Positions 1 to 8,101 are shown, counted from the first letter of the stretch. The stretch: DNA of 16,206 nt from Izemoplasma sp964435595 (GCA_964435595.1 CAYSZV010000035.1:1-16206); one strand, 5' to 3'. Translations and numbers: made by a program. The notes: a model not told the origin generated them from the letters alone.

Positions 1-19
1 TACCTTATACTTCATTATA

Positions 20-53
20 ATACAAGAAAAAAGAACACTCAAATGAGTGTTCT
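20..53 (-). terminator. Rho-independent terminator of the tatD-htrA-nitroreductase operon
   Basis: Arms AGAACACTC (32-40) and GAGTGTTCT (45-53) pair around an AAAT loop. Read on the minus strand, a T-rich run follows, formed by the A-rich bases 25-33 of the plus strand. The right arm overlaps the nitroreductase stop codon at 52-54. Confidence 0.85.
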
Positions 54-870
54 AATATTGTACTGATAAAATATATTCTTTGCCTTCAATATCCTTAACG
101 TCAACCTGATTGAATACAGGTTTTTTATTGAAAAATTGTAATCCTATATCATAATGAGCTAGGGCAATCCCCATATCTATAGCCTGAATATCATAATGCA
201 AAGGCTTTGCATATCCAGGTGTTCGTTCGATATAGAAATGAGCTACTTTATTTTCAACATATACACGCCACGGTTGTTTATTAGAGGCACTAGGTCCTCG
301 TCTAATCAAACAAAGACTTTGTTTAATCTCTATGCTTCCATTATCTCCTAGTGGTTGCATTGTATCATAGTCGAAAAACATCTTAGAGTCATCTAATCTA
401 TTGTCTGATTGCGCAGCGCTTCTAAGCATACGATCAATAATGGATCTTTTGCTCGCAGAGTGTCCAACCGGTGATATTGCTGGGATAATTTCATTTTCAC
501 TCAAACTTCTACGAAAATCTTTTCTTTTGAATGTTCCACCAAGCCAACATGTTGCATATCCTATTTCAGTTAATTCAAGTATAATATGTTCAAAAACATA
601 TCCAAAATCAACAATGCTTTCAAGAGTATTTTCACACACTCCACCAACATAGGCAGGTACATTTTTTAAAAGACCATATGTCCCTATTTTTTGTCCTTTT
701 CCCTCTTTGTTTGTATTCAATGAAAAAGTAAACTCAAACGAATTACCAAATGGCCCTTTTTTCAAACTTAACTCTTTCAATATCGAATCTATTTTCGCTA
801 TGTTTTTCATCGTAAATTCTTCTTTAATAAATGTTCTTGTACTTACTCTGTTTAATATTGCATCTCTCAT
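52..870 (-). CDS. Nitroreductase-family protein (TM1586-like)
   Basis: Predicted 272-residue flavin-binding oxidoreductase-like protein; its substrate cannot be read from sequence. Family marks are an N-terminal Arg-Val-Ser-Thr-Arg element (8-12), the segment GYATCWLGG (104-112), and GPSASNKQPWR (192-202), which resembles the FMN-contacting PSA-x-N-x-QPW motif. In classical NfsA/NfsB enzymes the QPW motif comes early in the chain. Here it lies in the second half, as I recall for the TM1586-type putative nitroreductases, which are also about 250-270 residues. The ATG at 870 has a good Shine-Dalgarno (GAGGTGA, 4 bases away). The gene starts 10 bases after the HtrA-like stop, so it is the last gene of the tatD operon, and a hairpin terminator follows at once. 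Family assignment is fairly secure; function is not. Confidence 0.8.
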   Translation of the reverse strand: MRDAILNRVSTRTFIKEEFTMKNIAKIDSILKELSLKKGPFGNSFEFTFSLNTNKEGKGQKIGTYGLLKNVPAYVGGVCENTLESIVDFGYVFEHIILELTEIGYATCWLGGTFKRKDFRRSLSENEIIPAISPVGHSASKRSIIDRMLRSAAQSDNRLDDSKMFFDYDTMQPLGDNGSIEIKQSLCLIRRGPSASNKQPWRVYVENKVAHFYIERTPGYAKPLHYDIQAIDMGIALAHYDIGLQFFNKKPVFNQVDVKDIEGKEYILSVQY

Positions 871-880
871 AGGTCACCTC

Positions 881-2254
881 TTATTGATCGTCTGGATGTG
901 TATTTAATTCGGTTTCTATACTTTCATATTCTACTGGTGTATTTACACCTTCAATGTCTTCAAATCTAATATATTTAATTACAATTGATTCTCCAACGCT
1001 CGAATTTAAGATTGCTTCTCTTAAGTCATTAAAATTATTGATTTCTAAAAACTCTGTTTCACCTTCGTTTTTATATCCAATAATAATATCTCCATCAACG
1101 AGTCCAGCTGCCTCAGCTGCGCCACCTTCTGATACTGTAACACAAACACCATAATCTAAGCCACAATCATTGATTGATGCAAAGGTTGAAATCCCTAAAT
1201 ATGGTCTTGTAATAATTCCATCATCTTCCAAGTCTGCAACAATACGTTTTACAGTATTAACTGGAATAGCGAATCCAATATTAGAAACATCATCAACAAC
1301 AATCTTCATATTATTTATTCCTAATAATTCTCCATTCATATTTAATAAAGCACCACCACTATTACCTGGACTTATTGCAGCATCATGTTGCAATAATGTT
1401 GCATCGAAATCACCATCTGTCATGTATCTAGCTTCCCCACTAATTACACCACTTGTGACCGTTCCATAATAATCAAATCCCAATGGATTTCCAACTGCAA
1501 ATACAGTTTGTCCTGATTTTACTTCATAAGAATTTCCAAACGGAATCACGGTAAACTCCTCATCAGATTCAAAAGTAAGTACCGCCAAATCTGTTGTTGC
1601 ATCATATCCAACTAAAATTACATCTTCAGTTATTGTAAAGAGAAGTCCGTTTTTTTCATAAACGATACTGATATCATCTGCCGGAAATGGATTTGTTTCA
1701 ATCAACACACCGTCAAGATAAACATTTTCAGAATGCACAACTACATGTTCATTGGTTACCAAATAATAAGTGCTTGTTCCTTCTTTTTTATACACTACAC
1801 CACTACCTGTTCCACCACTATAATCAGAAATTGCAATAATACCAAGAACGCCACTTTGTGCCTGATCTAACATATCAATCACAGCATCCTCAAATGAATC
1901 TAAATCGTATGTTGTATCGACAAAGTTTTCGACAGGGTTCTCTTCTAACCAGGCTAAAACAATTAGTTCTATTTCTTCTGCTGTCAGTTCATCAATAATT
2001 GCATCAGCATTGTCATTGATATAATCGCCAACAATGTCTTCCCTATTTTCTTCAATATAGGCTGCGACAATCGCATCAATTTCCTCTTCAGTCAGTTGAT
2101 CAATCAAATCATCTTTATTGTTTTGAAAATAATCTTCAATATAGCGATCCATTTGTTCTTTTGTCAGACCTTCTATTTCAGAAGTATTTTCGTCAACACA
2201 ACCTGACAGTGTTATTCCAATAATTAATACAAAAATCCCAATTATTTTTTTCAT
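881..2254 (-). CDS. Surface lipoprotein serine protease, HtrA/DegP-like (S1C) with PDZ domain
   Basis: Predicted 457-residue membrane-anchored protease for quality control of exported proteins. Residues 1-18 form a lipoprotein signal peptide with lipobox LSGC, lipidated Cys19. Residues 42-113 are two tandem 36-residue acidic helical repeats, unusual for the family. The trypsin-like domain (about 130-345) has a full triad: His170 in TNEHVVV, Asp222 in TTDLAVL and Ser299 in SPGNSGGALL, so it should be active. One PDZ domain covers about 352-435 and holds Cys364 and Cys371. A longer reading starts at a GTG (2261-2263), but AAGGAG at 2263-2268 covers that GTG and sits 8 bases before the ATG at 2252-2254, and the ATG gives a normal signal peptide. 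The gene begins 5 bases after the tatD stop and ends 10 bases before the nitroreductase start, so the three are co-transcribed. Confidence 0.92.
   Translation of the reverse strand: MKKIIGIFVLIIGITLSGCVDENTSEIEGLTKEQMDRYIEDYFQNNKDDLIDQLTEEEIDAIVAAYIEENREDIVGDYINDNADAIIDELTAEEIELIVLAWLEENPVENFVDTTYDLDSFEDAVIDMLDQAQSGVLGIIAISDYSGGTGSGVVYKKEGTSTYYLVTNEHVVVHSENVYLDGVLIETNPFPADDISIVYEKNGLLFTITEDVILVGYDATTDLAVLTFESDEEFTVIPFGNSYEVKSGQTVFAVGNPLGFDYYGTVTSGVISGEARYMTDGDFDATLLQHDAAISPGNSGGALLNMNGELLGINNMKIVVDDVSNIGFAIPVNTVKRIVADLEDDGIITRPYLGISTFASINDCGLDYGVCVTVSEGGAAEAAGLVDGDIIIGYKNEGETEFLEINNFNDLREAILNSSVGESIVIKYIRFEDIEGVNTPVEYESIETELNTHPDDQ
1916..2131 (-). repeat. Two tandem 36-residue acidic repeats in the HtrA-like lipoprotein
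   Basis: Residues 42-77 and 78-113 align end to end without gaps, with 17 of 36 positions identical by eye. The shared pattern is Tyr-x3-Asn-x-Asp-x2-Ile-Asp-x-Leu-Thr-x-Glu-Glu-Ile-x2-Ile-Val-x-Ala-x2-Glu-Glu-Asn. Rich in Asp, Glu and Ile, they look like amphipathic helices forming a stalk between the lipid anchor and the protease domain. Confidence 0.8.
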
Positions 2255-2259
2255 TTCAT

Positions 2260-3024
2260 TCACTCCTTGATACCAAATAATGCCATGGCATTTTTGGTTG
2301 TTTGATCTGCGATAGTCTTATAAGACACTTCTTTGATTCTAGCTATCTCTTCTGCGACAAGTTTCACTCTCGCAGGTTCGTTCTGCTTGCCTCTAAATGG
2401 ATGAGGACTCAAATATGGTGAATCAGTCTCCACCAACAATTTTTCCATTGGAACAATTTTAGCAACTTCTTTCGGAACCCTTCCATTTTTAAATGTTACA
2501 GGTCCACCTAAACTAATATGAAGTCCTAACTTCATAAACAGAGGTGCCATTTCAGCACTACCACTATAACAATGCATAATACCTTTCAAACCTTTAAACA
2601 GACTTAAAACATTATATGTTGCTTCGCTTGCATCACGCATATGAATAATTAATGGTAGTTGATGCTTCAATGATAATTCTATTTGCCATTTAAATAATTC
2701 AATTTGTTCTTCTATAAATTCTTTATCCCAATAAAAATCAAGTCCACATTCACCTATACCTACAACTTTAGAATGGCTTAGTAAAGGCAATAGCATTTCC
2801 TTATCTGATTCTTTTATTTTACTTGCATCAGTCGGATGAAATCCTACAGTAGCATAAATAAAATCATATTGTTCTGCTAGTTCAACTGCTCTTTTATTGG
2901 TTTGATGATCAAATCCTACAACGATCATTTTTTTTACATCATTCGCTAATGCTCTATTGATTACTTCATCTAACGTGTCATTAAACTGATGTGAATTTAA
3001 ATGTACATGTGTGTCTATTAACAT
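2260..3024 (-). CDS. tatD: TatD-family metal-dependent hydrolase (DNase-like)
   Basis: 254-residue cytoplasmic TIM-barrel hydrolase of the amidohydrolase superfamily; relatives are metal-dependent 3'-5' exonucleases acting on DNA or RNA. Metal and catalytic residues are in the expected order: His6-x-His8 in IDTHVHLN, Glu92 in GIGECGLDFYW, His128 in IIHMRDA, His151 in MHCYSGS and Asp201 in VETDSPYLSPHPFRGK. Length and motifs match the YabD/YcfH group. ATG at 3024 has AGGTGA 6 bases upstream. The stop is TGA (2260-2262), evidence for the standard genetic code. It is the first gene of a tatD-htrA-nitroreductase operon, separated from tuf by a strong terminator, so it needs its own promoter. The exact biological substrate cannot be told from sequence. 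Confidence 0.93.
   Translation of the reverse strand: MLIDTHVHLNSHQFNDTLDEVINRALANDVKKMIVVGFDHQTNKRAVELAEQYDFIYATVGFHPTDASKIKESDKEMLLPLLSHSKVVGIGECGLDFYWDKEFIEEQIELFKWQIELSLKHQLPLIIHMRDASEATYNVLSLFKGLKGIMHCYSGSAEMAPLFMKLGLHISLGGPVTFKNGRVPKEVAKIVPMEKLLVETDSPYLSPHPFRGKQNEPARVKLVAEEIARIKEVSYKTIADQTTKNAMALFGIKE
2263..2268 (-). promoter_or_regulatory. Shine-Dalgarno that decides the HtrA-like start
   Basis: AAGGAG on the minus strand lies 8 bases before the ATG at 2254 but overlaps the upstream GTG at 2261-2263. It therefore supports the ATG. It lies inside the last tatD codons, so translation of the two genes is probably coupled. Confidence 0.75.
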
Positions 3025-3046
3025 AATTGTTCACCTCTCAATTAAG

Positions 3047-3052
3047 ATTATA
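3047..3052 (-). promoter_or_regulatory. Candidate -10 box for the tatD operon
   Basis: A TATAAT lies 22 bases before the tatD ATG on the minus strand. No good -35 box is visible at 16-18 bases spacing, so this rests on the -10 and on the need for a start site between the tuf terminator and tatD. Confidence 0.4.
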
Positions 3053-3085
3053 CTATACATTCGTGAAATAAATAGGAATTAACGC

Positions 3086-3114
3086 AAAAAAAAGAGGCTT
3101 TTTCAAGCCTCTTT
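3086..3114 (-). terminator. Rho-independent terminator after tuf
   Basis: Ten-base arms AAAGAGGCTT (3091-3100) and AAGCCTCTTT (3105-3114) close a 4-base loop. On the minus strand the hairpin is followed by a run of seven or more T. It ends the str operon about 22 bases after the tuf stop. Confidence 0.92.
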
Positions 3115-3136
3115 GTGTGTAATGTTTATATCTTAA

Positions 3137-4327
3137 TTATTTTAAGATTTTTGAAACGTTACCAGCACCTACAGTACGTCCACCTTCACGGATAGAGAAT
3201 TTAGTACCTTGCTCTAATGCGATTGGATGAATTAATTCAACGATCATAGTTACGTCGTCTCCAGGCATAACCATTTCAACACCAGCTGGTAATTCAATGA
3301 TTCCTGTAACGTCAGTAGTTCTGAAGTAGAATTGTGGTCTATAGTTACTGAAGAATGGAGTGTGACGTCCACCTTCGTCTTTTGATAATACGTATACTTG
3401 TCCTTCAAAACGAGTATGTGGAGTAACACTTCCAGGTTTAGCAATAACTTGTCCACGTTGGATGTCGTCTCTTGCTACCCCTCTTAATAATGCACCGATA
3501 TTATCTCCTGCTTCAGCACGATCTAATAATTTACGGAACATTTCAACACCTGTACATACAGATTTAATAGTGTCTTTGATACCAATAATTTCAACTGGTT
3601 CCCCAACTTTGATAGTACCACGGTCTACTCTACCAGTAGCAACAGTACCACGACCTGTGATTGAGAATACATCTTCAACAGGTAATAAGAAAGGTTTGTC
3701 AGTTTCACGAACTGGATCTTCAAAGTAAGTATCTACAGCATTCATTAATTCCATGATAACTTCTTCTTGCGCTTCATCACCATTTAAAGCTTGTAATGCA
3801 GATCCCATAATTACAGGAATGTCATCTCCAGGATATTCATATTCGTCTAATAATTCACGAATTTCCATTTCAACTAATTCTAAAATTTCTTCATCATCTA
3901 CTAAGTCAGTTTTGTTTACATAAACGATTAATTTAGGTACACCAACTTGGCGTGATAATAAGATATGCTCTCTTGTTTGTGGCATTGGTCCATCAGTACC
4001 AGATACTACTAAGATTCCACCATCCATTTGAGCAGCTCCAGTGATCATGTTTTTAACATAATCGGCATGTCCAGGACAGTCAACGTGTGCATAGTGACGC
4101 GCTTCTGTTTCATATTCGATATGAGCAGTGTTGATTGTAATTCCTCTTTCTCTTTCTTCAGGTGCGTTATCGATTGACGCATAATCAGCAGCTTTAGTAG
4201 CTCCGATTCCTCTTTTTGCTAATACAGTTGCGATTGCAGCTGTTAATGTAGTTTTTCCATGGTCTACGTGTCCTACAGTACCGATATTCATATGCGGTTT
4301 GTTACGGACGAATTTTTCTTTAGCCAT
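3137..4327 (-). CDS. tuf: Elongation factor Tu
   Basis: 396-residue translational GTPase that carries aminoacyl-tRNA to the ribosomal A site; full family length. G-domain motifs: G1 GHVDHGKT (19-26), GITIN of switch I (62-66), G3 DCPGHADY (83-90, catalytic His87), G4 NKTD (138-141; the third residue varies in the family) and G5 SAL (176-178). Domains 2 and 3 follow and end in the conserved GAGNVSKIL. ATG at 4327 has an excellent AGGAGG. It is the last gene of rpsL-rpsG-fusA-tuf. A 92-base gap from fusA holds a good promoter, so tuf can be made in excess of the ribosomal proteins, while a terminator closes the unit downstream. Confidence 0.99.
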   Translation of the reverse strand: MAKEKFVRNKPHMNIGTVGHVDHGKTTLTAAIATVLAKRGIGATKAADYASIDNAPEERERGITINTAHIEYETEARHYAHVDCPGHADYVKNMITGAAQMDGGILVVSGTDGPMPQTREHILLSRQVGVPKLIVYVNKTDLVDDEEILELVEMEIRELLDEYEYPGDDIPVIMGSALQALNGDEAQEEVIMELMNAVDTYFEDPVRETDKPFLLPVEDVFSITGRGTVATGRVDRGTIKVGEPVEIIGIKDTIKSVCTGVEMFRKLLDRAEAGDNIGALLRGVARDDIQRGQVIAKPGSVTPHTRFEGQVYVLSKDEGGRHTPFFSNYRPQFYFRTTDVTGIIELPAGVEMVMPGDDVTMIVELIHPIALEQGTKFSIREGGRTVGAGNVSKILK

Positions 4328-4379
4328 TGTGTTTTCCTCCTAATTAATTTTTAATTGATTTTTATATTTTTCCAAACAT

Positions 4380-4408
4380 ATTTTATCGCATTATAATATA
4401 TAATGCAA
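4380..4408 (-). promoter_or_regulatory. Internal sigma-A-type promoter for tuf
   Basis: On the minus strand TTGCAT (4403-4408), a 17-base spacer and TAAAAT (4380-4385) lie in the fusA-tuf gap. A second overlapping TATAAT is present but has a poorer -35 box. A separate start for tuf agrees with its high demand. Confidence 0.7.
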
Positions 4409-4419
4409 GTAAAAGTCTA

Positions 4420-6489
4420 TTAGCTGTTACGTCTTTTGATAACTTCTTCAGCTATTGACTTAGGACATGCTTCATAATGTGAGAATTGCATCGTGTAATT
4501 TCCACGTCCTTGAGTGTTCGAACGTAAGCTTGTTGCGTAACCAAACATTTGAGCCAGAGGCACTTTTGATGTTATTTGTTGCGCATTACCACGTTGTGTT
4601 TGTCCTTCGATTCTACCACGTCTTGAAGTAATATCTCCAATTACGTTTCCTAGATAATCGTCAGGGATGATAACGTCTACTGTCATTAATGGTTCCAATA
4701 AGATTGCATGACATTGGTCTTTTGCTTTTTTCAGCGCCATAGATGCTGCAATTTTAAATGCCATTTCGTTTGAATCAACGTCATGGTAAGATCCATCGAA
4801 TAAAGTAGCTTTTAAATCGATGACAGGGTATCCAGCAATCATTCCAGAGTCTAATGACTCTTGAAGACCTTTTCCTACCGCAGGAATATATTCCCTAGGT
4901 ACTACTCCACCAACGACTTTATCAACGAATTCAAATCCTTGTTCTGGATTAGGTTCAAATTTGATCCATACATGTCCATATTGTCCACGTCCACCAGATT
5001 GTCTAACAAACTTACCTTCAACCTCTGCTTCTTGTGTAATTGTCTCACGATAAGAAACTTGAGGTGCACCTACAGATGCTCCAACTTTGAATTCTCTTTT
5101 CATACGATCAACGATGATATCAAGATGTAATTCACCCATACCAGCGATGATAGTTTGTCCTGTTTCGTTATCAGTATACGTTCTAAATGTTGGATCCTCT
5201 TCAGCTAATTTGCTTAAAGCAATCCCCATTTTGTCTTGGTCTGCTCTTGAGTTTGGCTCAATCGCAACACTAATAACTGGTTCAGGAAATACCATTTTTT
5301 CCAGGATTACATGATATTTATCTGCACATAATGTATCTCCTGTTGTTGTATTTTTCAATCCAACTGCAGCAGCGATATCTCCAGCATAAACCATTGATAC
5401 TTCTTCACGAGAGTTCGCATGCATTTGCAAGATACGACCGATTCTTTCTTTGTTTCCTTTTGTTGCATTCATGATATAACTACCTTTCGATAGTTGTCCA
5501 CTATATACACGGAAGAAAGTAAGTTTCCCAACAAATGGGTCTGTCATAACTTTAAATGCAAGTGCAGCAAATTTTTCATCATCAGATGCAGGTAAGATTA
5601 CATCTTCACCATTTTTGTCAATCCCTTTAACTGGAACAACGTCTAGTGGTGAAGGTAAATATTCTAACACGCAGTCTAACAATAATTTAACACCTTTGTT
5701 TTTGAATGCTGTACCGCAAGTTACTGGGAAGAATTTAACATCTAAAGTTGCAGATCTAACTGCATTTTTTAGAGTGTCTGCATCTACCTCTTCACCTTCT
5801 AAATACAACATCATTAAGTCTTCGTCAAAGTCAGCAACAGCTTCAATTAATTCTGTTCTTTTTTCTTCAACGATATCTAATAAGTTTGCAGGGATATCAA
5901 TTTCTTTAGCTATTTCATCAGCTTCTCCATCGAACTCATATGCTTTTAATTCAATTAAATCAATGATTCCAGAGAAATTATCCTCTGCACCAATTGGCCA
6001 TTGAATTGCAGCTGCATGAGCTCCAAGGCGATCATTTAATGTTTGTACACTAAATTCGAAATCCGCTCCAATTTTATCCATTTTATTTACGAATACAATT
6101 CTTGGTACCTTGTAATCGTTGGCTTGTCTCCAAACAGTTTCTGTTTGGGGTTCAACACCTGCTTGAGCATCTAATAATGCTACACTTCCGTCTAGTACAC
6201 GAAGTGAACGTGAAACTTCTACAGTGAAGTCTACGTGACCTGGAGTGTCAATGATATTAACTCTATGACCTTTCCAGTGAGCTGTTGTTGCAGCTGAAGT
6301 AATTGTTATACCACGTTCTTGCTCTTGTTCCATCCAGTCCATTTGAGAAGCTCCATCATGAGTTTCACCAATTTTATGGATTTTACCTGTGTGGTATAGA
6401 ATACGTTCAGTTGCTGTTGTTTTTCCAGCATCGATATGTGCCATGATACCGATGTTTCTGGTATTTTCTAAACTATATTCACGTGCCAT
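4420..6489 (-). CDS. fusA: Elongation factor G
   Basis: 689-residue translational GTPase that drives ribosomal translocation and, with the recycling factor, subunit splitting. G1 AHIDAGKT (17-24), RGITI (59-63), G3 DTPGH (81-85) and G4 NKMD (135-138) are intact. The remaining EF-G domains are complete, including GGRGQYGHVWIKFEP in domain IV, and the chain ends near YEACPKSIAEEVIKRR as usual. Length is normal (family about 690-705). Start ATG at 6489 has AAAGGGA upstream. It begins 15 bases after rpsG and is the third gene of the str operon. Nothing suggests a second, specialised EF-G paralogue. Confidence 0.99.
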   Translation of the reverse strand: MAREYSLENTRNIGIMAHIDAGKTTATERILYHTGKIHKIGETHDGASQMDWMEQEQERGITITSAATTAHWKGHRVNIIDTPGHVDFTVEVSRSLRVLDGSVALLDAQAGVEPQTETVWRQANDYKVPRIVFVNKMDKIGADFEFSVQTLNDRLGAHAAAIQWPIGAEDNFSGIIDLIELKAYEFDGEADEIAKEIDIPANLLDIVEEKRTELIEAVADFDEDLMMLYLEGEEVDADTLKNAVRSATLDVKFFPVTCGTAFKNKGVKLLLDCVLEYLPSPLDVVPVKGIDKNGEDVILPASDDEKFAALAFKVMTDPFVGKLTFFRVYSGQLSKGSYIMNATKGNKERIGRILQMHANSREEVSMVYAGDIAAAVGLKNTTTGDTLCADKYHVILEKMVFPEPVISVAIEPNSRADQDKMGIALSKLAEEDPTFRTYTDNETGQTIIAGMGELHLDIIVDRMKREFKVGASVGAPQVSYRETITQEAEVEGKFVRQSGGRGQYGHVWIKFEPNPEQGFEFVDKVVGGVVPREYIPAVGKGLQESLDSGMIAGYPVIDLKATLFDGSYHDVDSNEMAFKIAASMALKKAKDQCHAILLEPLMTVDVIIPDDYLGNVIGDITSRRGRIEGQTQRGNAQQITSKVPLAQMFGYATSLRSNTQGRGNYTMQFSHYEACPKSIAEEVIKRRNS

Positions 6490-6504
6490 TTCAAATGTCC
6501 CTTT

Positions 6505-6975
6505 CTACCAACGGTAGTGAGCGAATGCTTTGTTTGCTTCAGCCATTCTATGAGTATCATCTTTTTTCTTAACAGATGCTCCTAGACCTTGACTTGCATC
6601 AATGATTTCTTTCGCTAATCTTTCTTCCATTGTTTTTTCATTTCTTAATCTTGCATATAAAGTAAGCCATCTAAGACCTAATGTGTATTTTCTTTCATCT
6701 CTAACTTCAACCGGTACTTGGTAGTTTTGTCCACCAATTCTTCTTGAACGTACTTCGAATGTTGGCATAATGTTTCCTAATGCTTCTTCGAATACTTCAA
6801 TCGGTGGCATATTAGTAATTTCTTCAACTCTTTTGAATGCACTATATAGGATTCCTTGAGCTGTTCCTTTTTTACCATCTAACATGATATTATTGATTAA
6901 TTTAGTAACTAATTTTGAGCTATAAATTGGATCAGGTAATACATCTCGTTTTGCTATATGTCCTTTACGAGGCAT
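6505..6975 (-). CDS. rpsG: 30S ribosomal protein S7
   Basis: 156-residue primary 16S rRNA-binding protein that nucleates the 30S head and lines the mRNA exit region. The sequence is typical from MPRKGHIAKR to the C-terminal FAHYRW, with conserved PTFEVRSRRIGGQNYQVPVEV and LRWLTLYAR. Both Trp codons in these motifs are TGG. The start has a strong AAAGGAGGA. It lies 43 bases after rpsL and 15 before fusA. In E. coli, S7 represses its own operon by binding the rpsL-rpsG junction; I could not recognise that structure in the shorter junction here. Confidence 0.99.
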   Translation of the reverse strand: MPRKGHIAKRDVLPDPIYSSKLVTKLINNIMLDGKKGTAQGILYSAFKRVEEITNMPPIEVFEEALGNIMPTFEVRSRRIGGQNYQVPVEVRDERKYTLGLRWLTLYARLRNEKTMEERLAKEIIDASQGLGASVKKKDDTHRMAEANKAFAHYRW

Positions 6976-7018
6976 ATCGATTCCTCCTTTCGAATCTTAT
7001 TAATATATTTTTCATTTT

Positions 7019-7432
7019 TTATTTTTTAGCTTTTTTTGCTCCGTATTTAGAACGTGATTGTTTACGTCCTTCTACTCCTGTTGTATCTAACGTACCACGT
7101 ACGATATGATATTTAACACCAGGTAAATCTTTTACACGACCACCACGAATTAATACAACGCTATGTTCTTGTAGTTTGTGTCCAATACCAGGAATGTATG
7201 CAGTTACTTCGATACCATTTGATAATCTAACACGAGCATACTTACGTAAAGCCGAGTTTGGTTTCTTAGGTGTCATCGTTGCTACACGAGTACATACTCC
7301 ACGTTTTTGTGGACTTGTTCTTTCAGTTCTTTCTTTTTTAATCGAATTGTATCCAAATCCTAGATGAGGTGATTTACTCTTTCTAGTTTTATTTTGTCTA
7401 CCTTTTCTAACTAATTGATTGATTGTAGGCAT
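7019..7432 (-). CDS. rpsL: 30S ribosomal protein S12
   Basis: 137-residue decoding-centre protein. The conserved loop TPKKPNSALRK (54-64) and IRGGRVKDLPGVKYH (95-109) are intact. The lysines at 56/57 and 101, which correspond to the E. coli positions where streptomycin-resistance substitutions occur, are unchanged, so the wild-type allele is predicted. The lysine- and arginine-rich C-terminus is normal. ATG at 7432 has GAGGAGG upstream. It is the first gene of the str operon and is preceded by a consensus promoter and a leader of about 118 bases. The L7Ae-like gene often found between rpoC and rpsL in Firmicutes is absent here. Confidence 0.99.
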   Translation of the reverse strand: MPTINQLVRKGRQNKTRKSKSPHLGFGYNSIKKERTERTSPQKRGVCTRVATMTPKKPNSALRKYARVRLSNGIEVTAYIPGIGHKLQEHSVVLIRGGRVKDLPGVKYHIVRGTLDTTGVEGRKQSRSKYGAKKAKK

Positions 7433-7473
7433 TTAATCGTTTCCTCCTCTCCTACTTTATCATCTACTGTTCC

Positions 7474-7487
7474 ACACCACCAGGTGT
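7474..7487 (-). promoter_or_regulatory. Leader hairpin 2 in the rpsL 5' untranslated region
   Basis: ACACC and GGTGT arms close a 4-base loop about 42 bases before the rpsL start. It is short but GC-rich against an A+T-rich background. A regulatory role is not shown. Confidence 0.4.
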
Positions 7488-7508
7488 TTCACTTTTTCCA
7501 TAAAAACT

Positions 7509-7531
7509 AGGGCTAATAGCGTATAAGCCCT
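7509..7531 (-). promoter_or_regulatory. Leader hairpin 1 in the rpsL 5' untranslated region
   Basis: AGGGCT and AGCCCT arms enclose 11 bases, and an outer A5/T5 pairing can extend the stem. On the minus strand AGTTTTTA follows, making it weakly terminator-like. It lies about 20 bases after the likely transcription start, where an attenuator or a protein-binding leader would be expected. Confidence 0.45.
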
Positions 7532-7557
7532 GAATTTTTTCTTTGAATAGCATAGTT

Positions 7558-7586
7558 ATTATATACCACACATGCAGGTGTGTCAA
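7558..7586 (-). promoter_or_regulatory. Consensus promoter of the str operon (rpsL-rpsG-fusA-tuf)
   Basis: On the minus strand TTGACA (7581-7586), a 17-base spacer and TATAAT (7558-7563): both hexamers and spacing match the sigma-A consensus. The spacer contains a near-palindrome, CACACATGCAGGTGTG on the plus strand with two central mismatches, which could be an operator. Confidence 0.88.
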
Positions 7587-7699
7587 TAATTTTGTTGACT
7601 TTTTTATATTTCTTTTTTGATACTTTGTAATGATAGTAAATGCAGGGCTATTTGACAGTATTTTAAGATGAAAAAAGAATAAGGTTAAAATTCATTTTT

Positions 7700-8101
7700 T
7701 TACTTATGTCCCCAATACATTTGCCAAGTAACACCAAATTTATCCTTTACAGTTCCAAATAATGCACCCCAGAATACTTCTTGTAATTCTGCTTTTATAT
7801 CCCCTTGTTCTGATAAGTCAGAAAACACCTGACGTAATTCATTTTCTGTTTCAAAGTTTAGTACAAATTGAATATTATCTCCTTGTGCAAGAAGACTTGA
7901 TTCTATTAGATCATTTAGAAAGATAGTACTTCTTTGAATGACAAGTGTACTATGTCCCACTTTATCTTTGTATTCTTCCGATTCATAACCTGGAATATCT
8001 TGTAACATTGTCATTTCTTGGTTCATTTCAGCCTTTAAAACTTTCTTGTAGAAATCTATTGCCTCTAATGCATTGTTTACCGACACGAATGGTATAATCA
8101 T
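7700..8101 (-). CDS. VOC-family protein (PhnB/glyoxalase-like)
   Basis: 133-residue protein of the vicinal-oxygen-chelate fold. The opening IIPFVSVNNALEAIDFYKK and the closing WGALFGTVKDKFGVTWQMYW match the PhnB-like branch (compare WG-x2-YG-x3-D-x-FG-x-TW). It has two beta-alpha-beta-beta-beta modules and probably works as a dimer. Members include metalloenzymes and antibiotic-binding proteins, and nothing here picks a substrate. ATG at 8101 has GAGAGGA upstream. It stands alone: the next minus-strand gene is rpsL, 267 bases on, with its own promoter, and the plus-strand lipoprotein diverges from it. A weak AGTATA/TATACT -10 lies near 8124-8129. No strong terminator is visible; an A/T-only hairpin near 7671-7699 is the only candidate. 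Confidence 0.85.
   Translation of the reverse strand: MIIPFVSVNNALEAIDFYKKVLKAEMNQEMTMLQDIPGYESEEYKDKVGHSTLVIQRSTIFLNDLIESSLLAQGDNIQFVLNFETENELRQVFSDLSEQGDIKAELQEVFWGALFGTVKDKFGVTWQMYWGHK

Noticed and set aside
2261..2263. GTG as the start of the HtrA-like protein (three more residues)
   Set aside because: The Shine-Dalgarno overlaps this GTG and is correctly spaced for the ATG at 2254, which gives a cleaner signal peptide.
3250..3456. A 68-residue open frame on the minus strand inside tuf
   Set aside because: It is a shifted frame of EF-Tu, with no separate ribosome binding site.
7652..7657. TTGACA on the plus strand as a promoter
   Set aside because: No acceptable -10 box follows at 16-18 bases and no plus-strand gene lies downstream.
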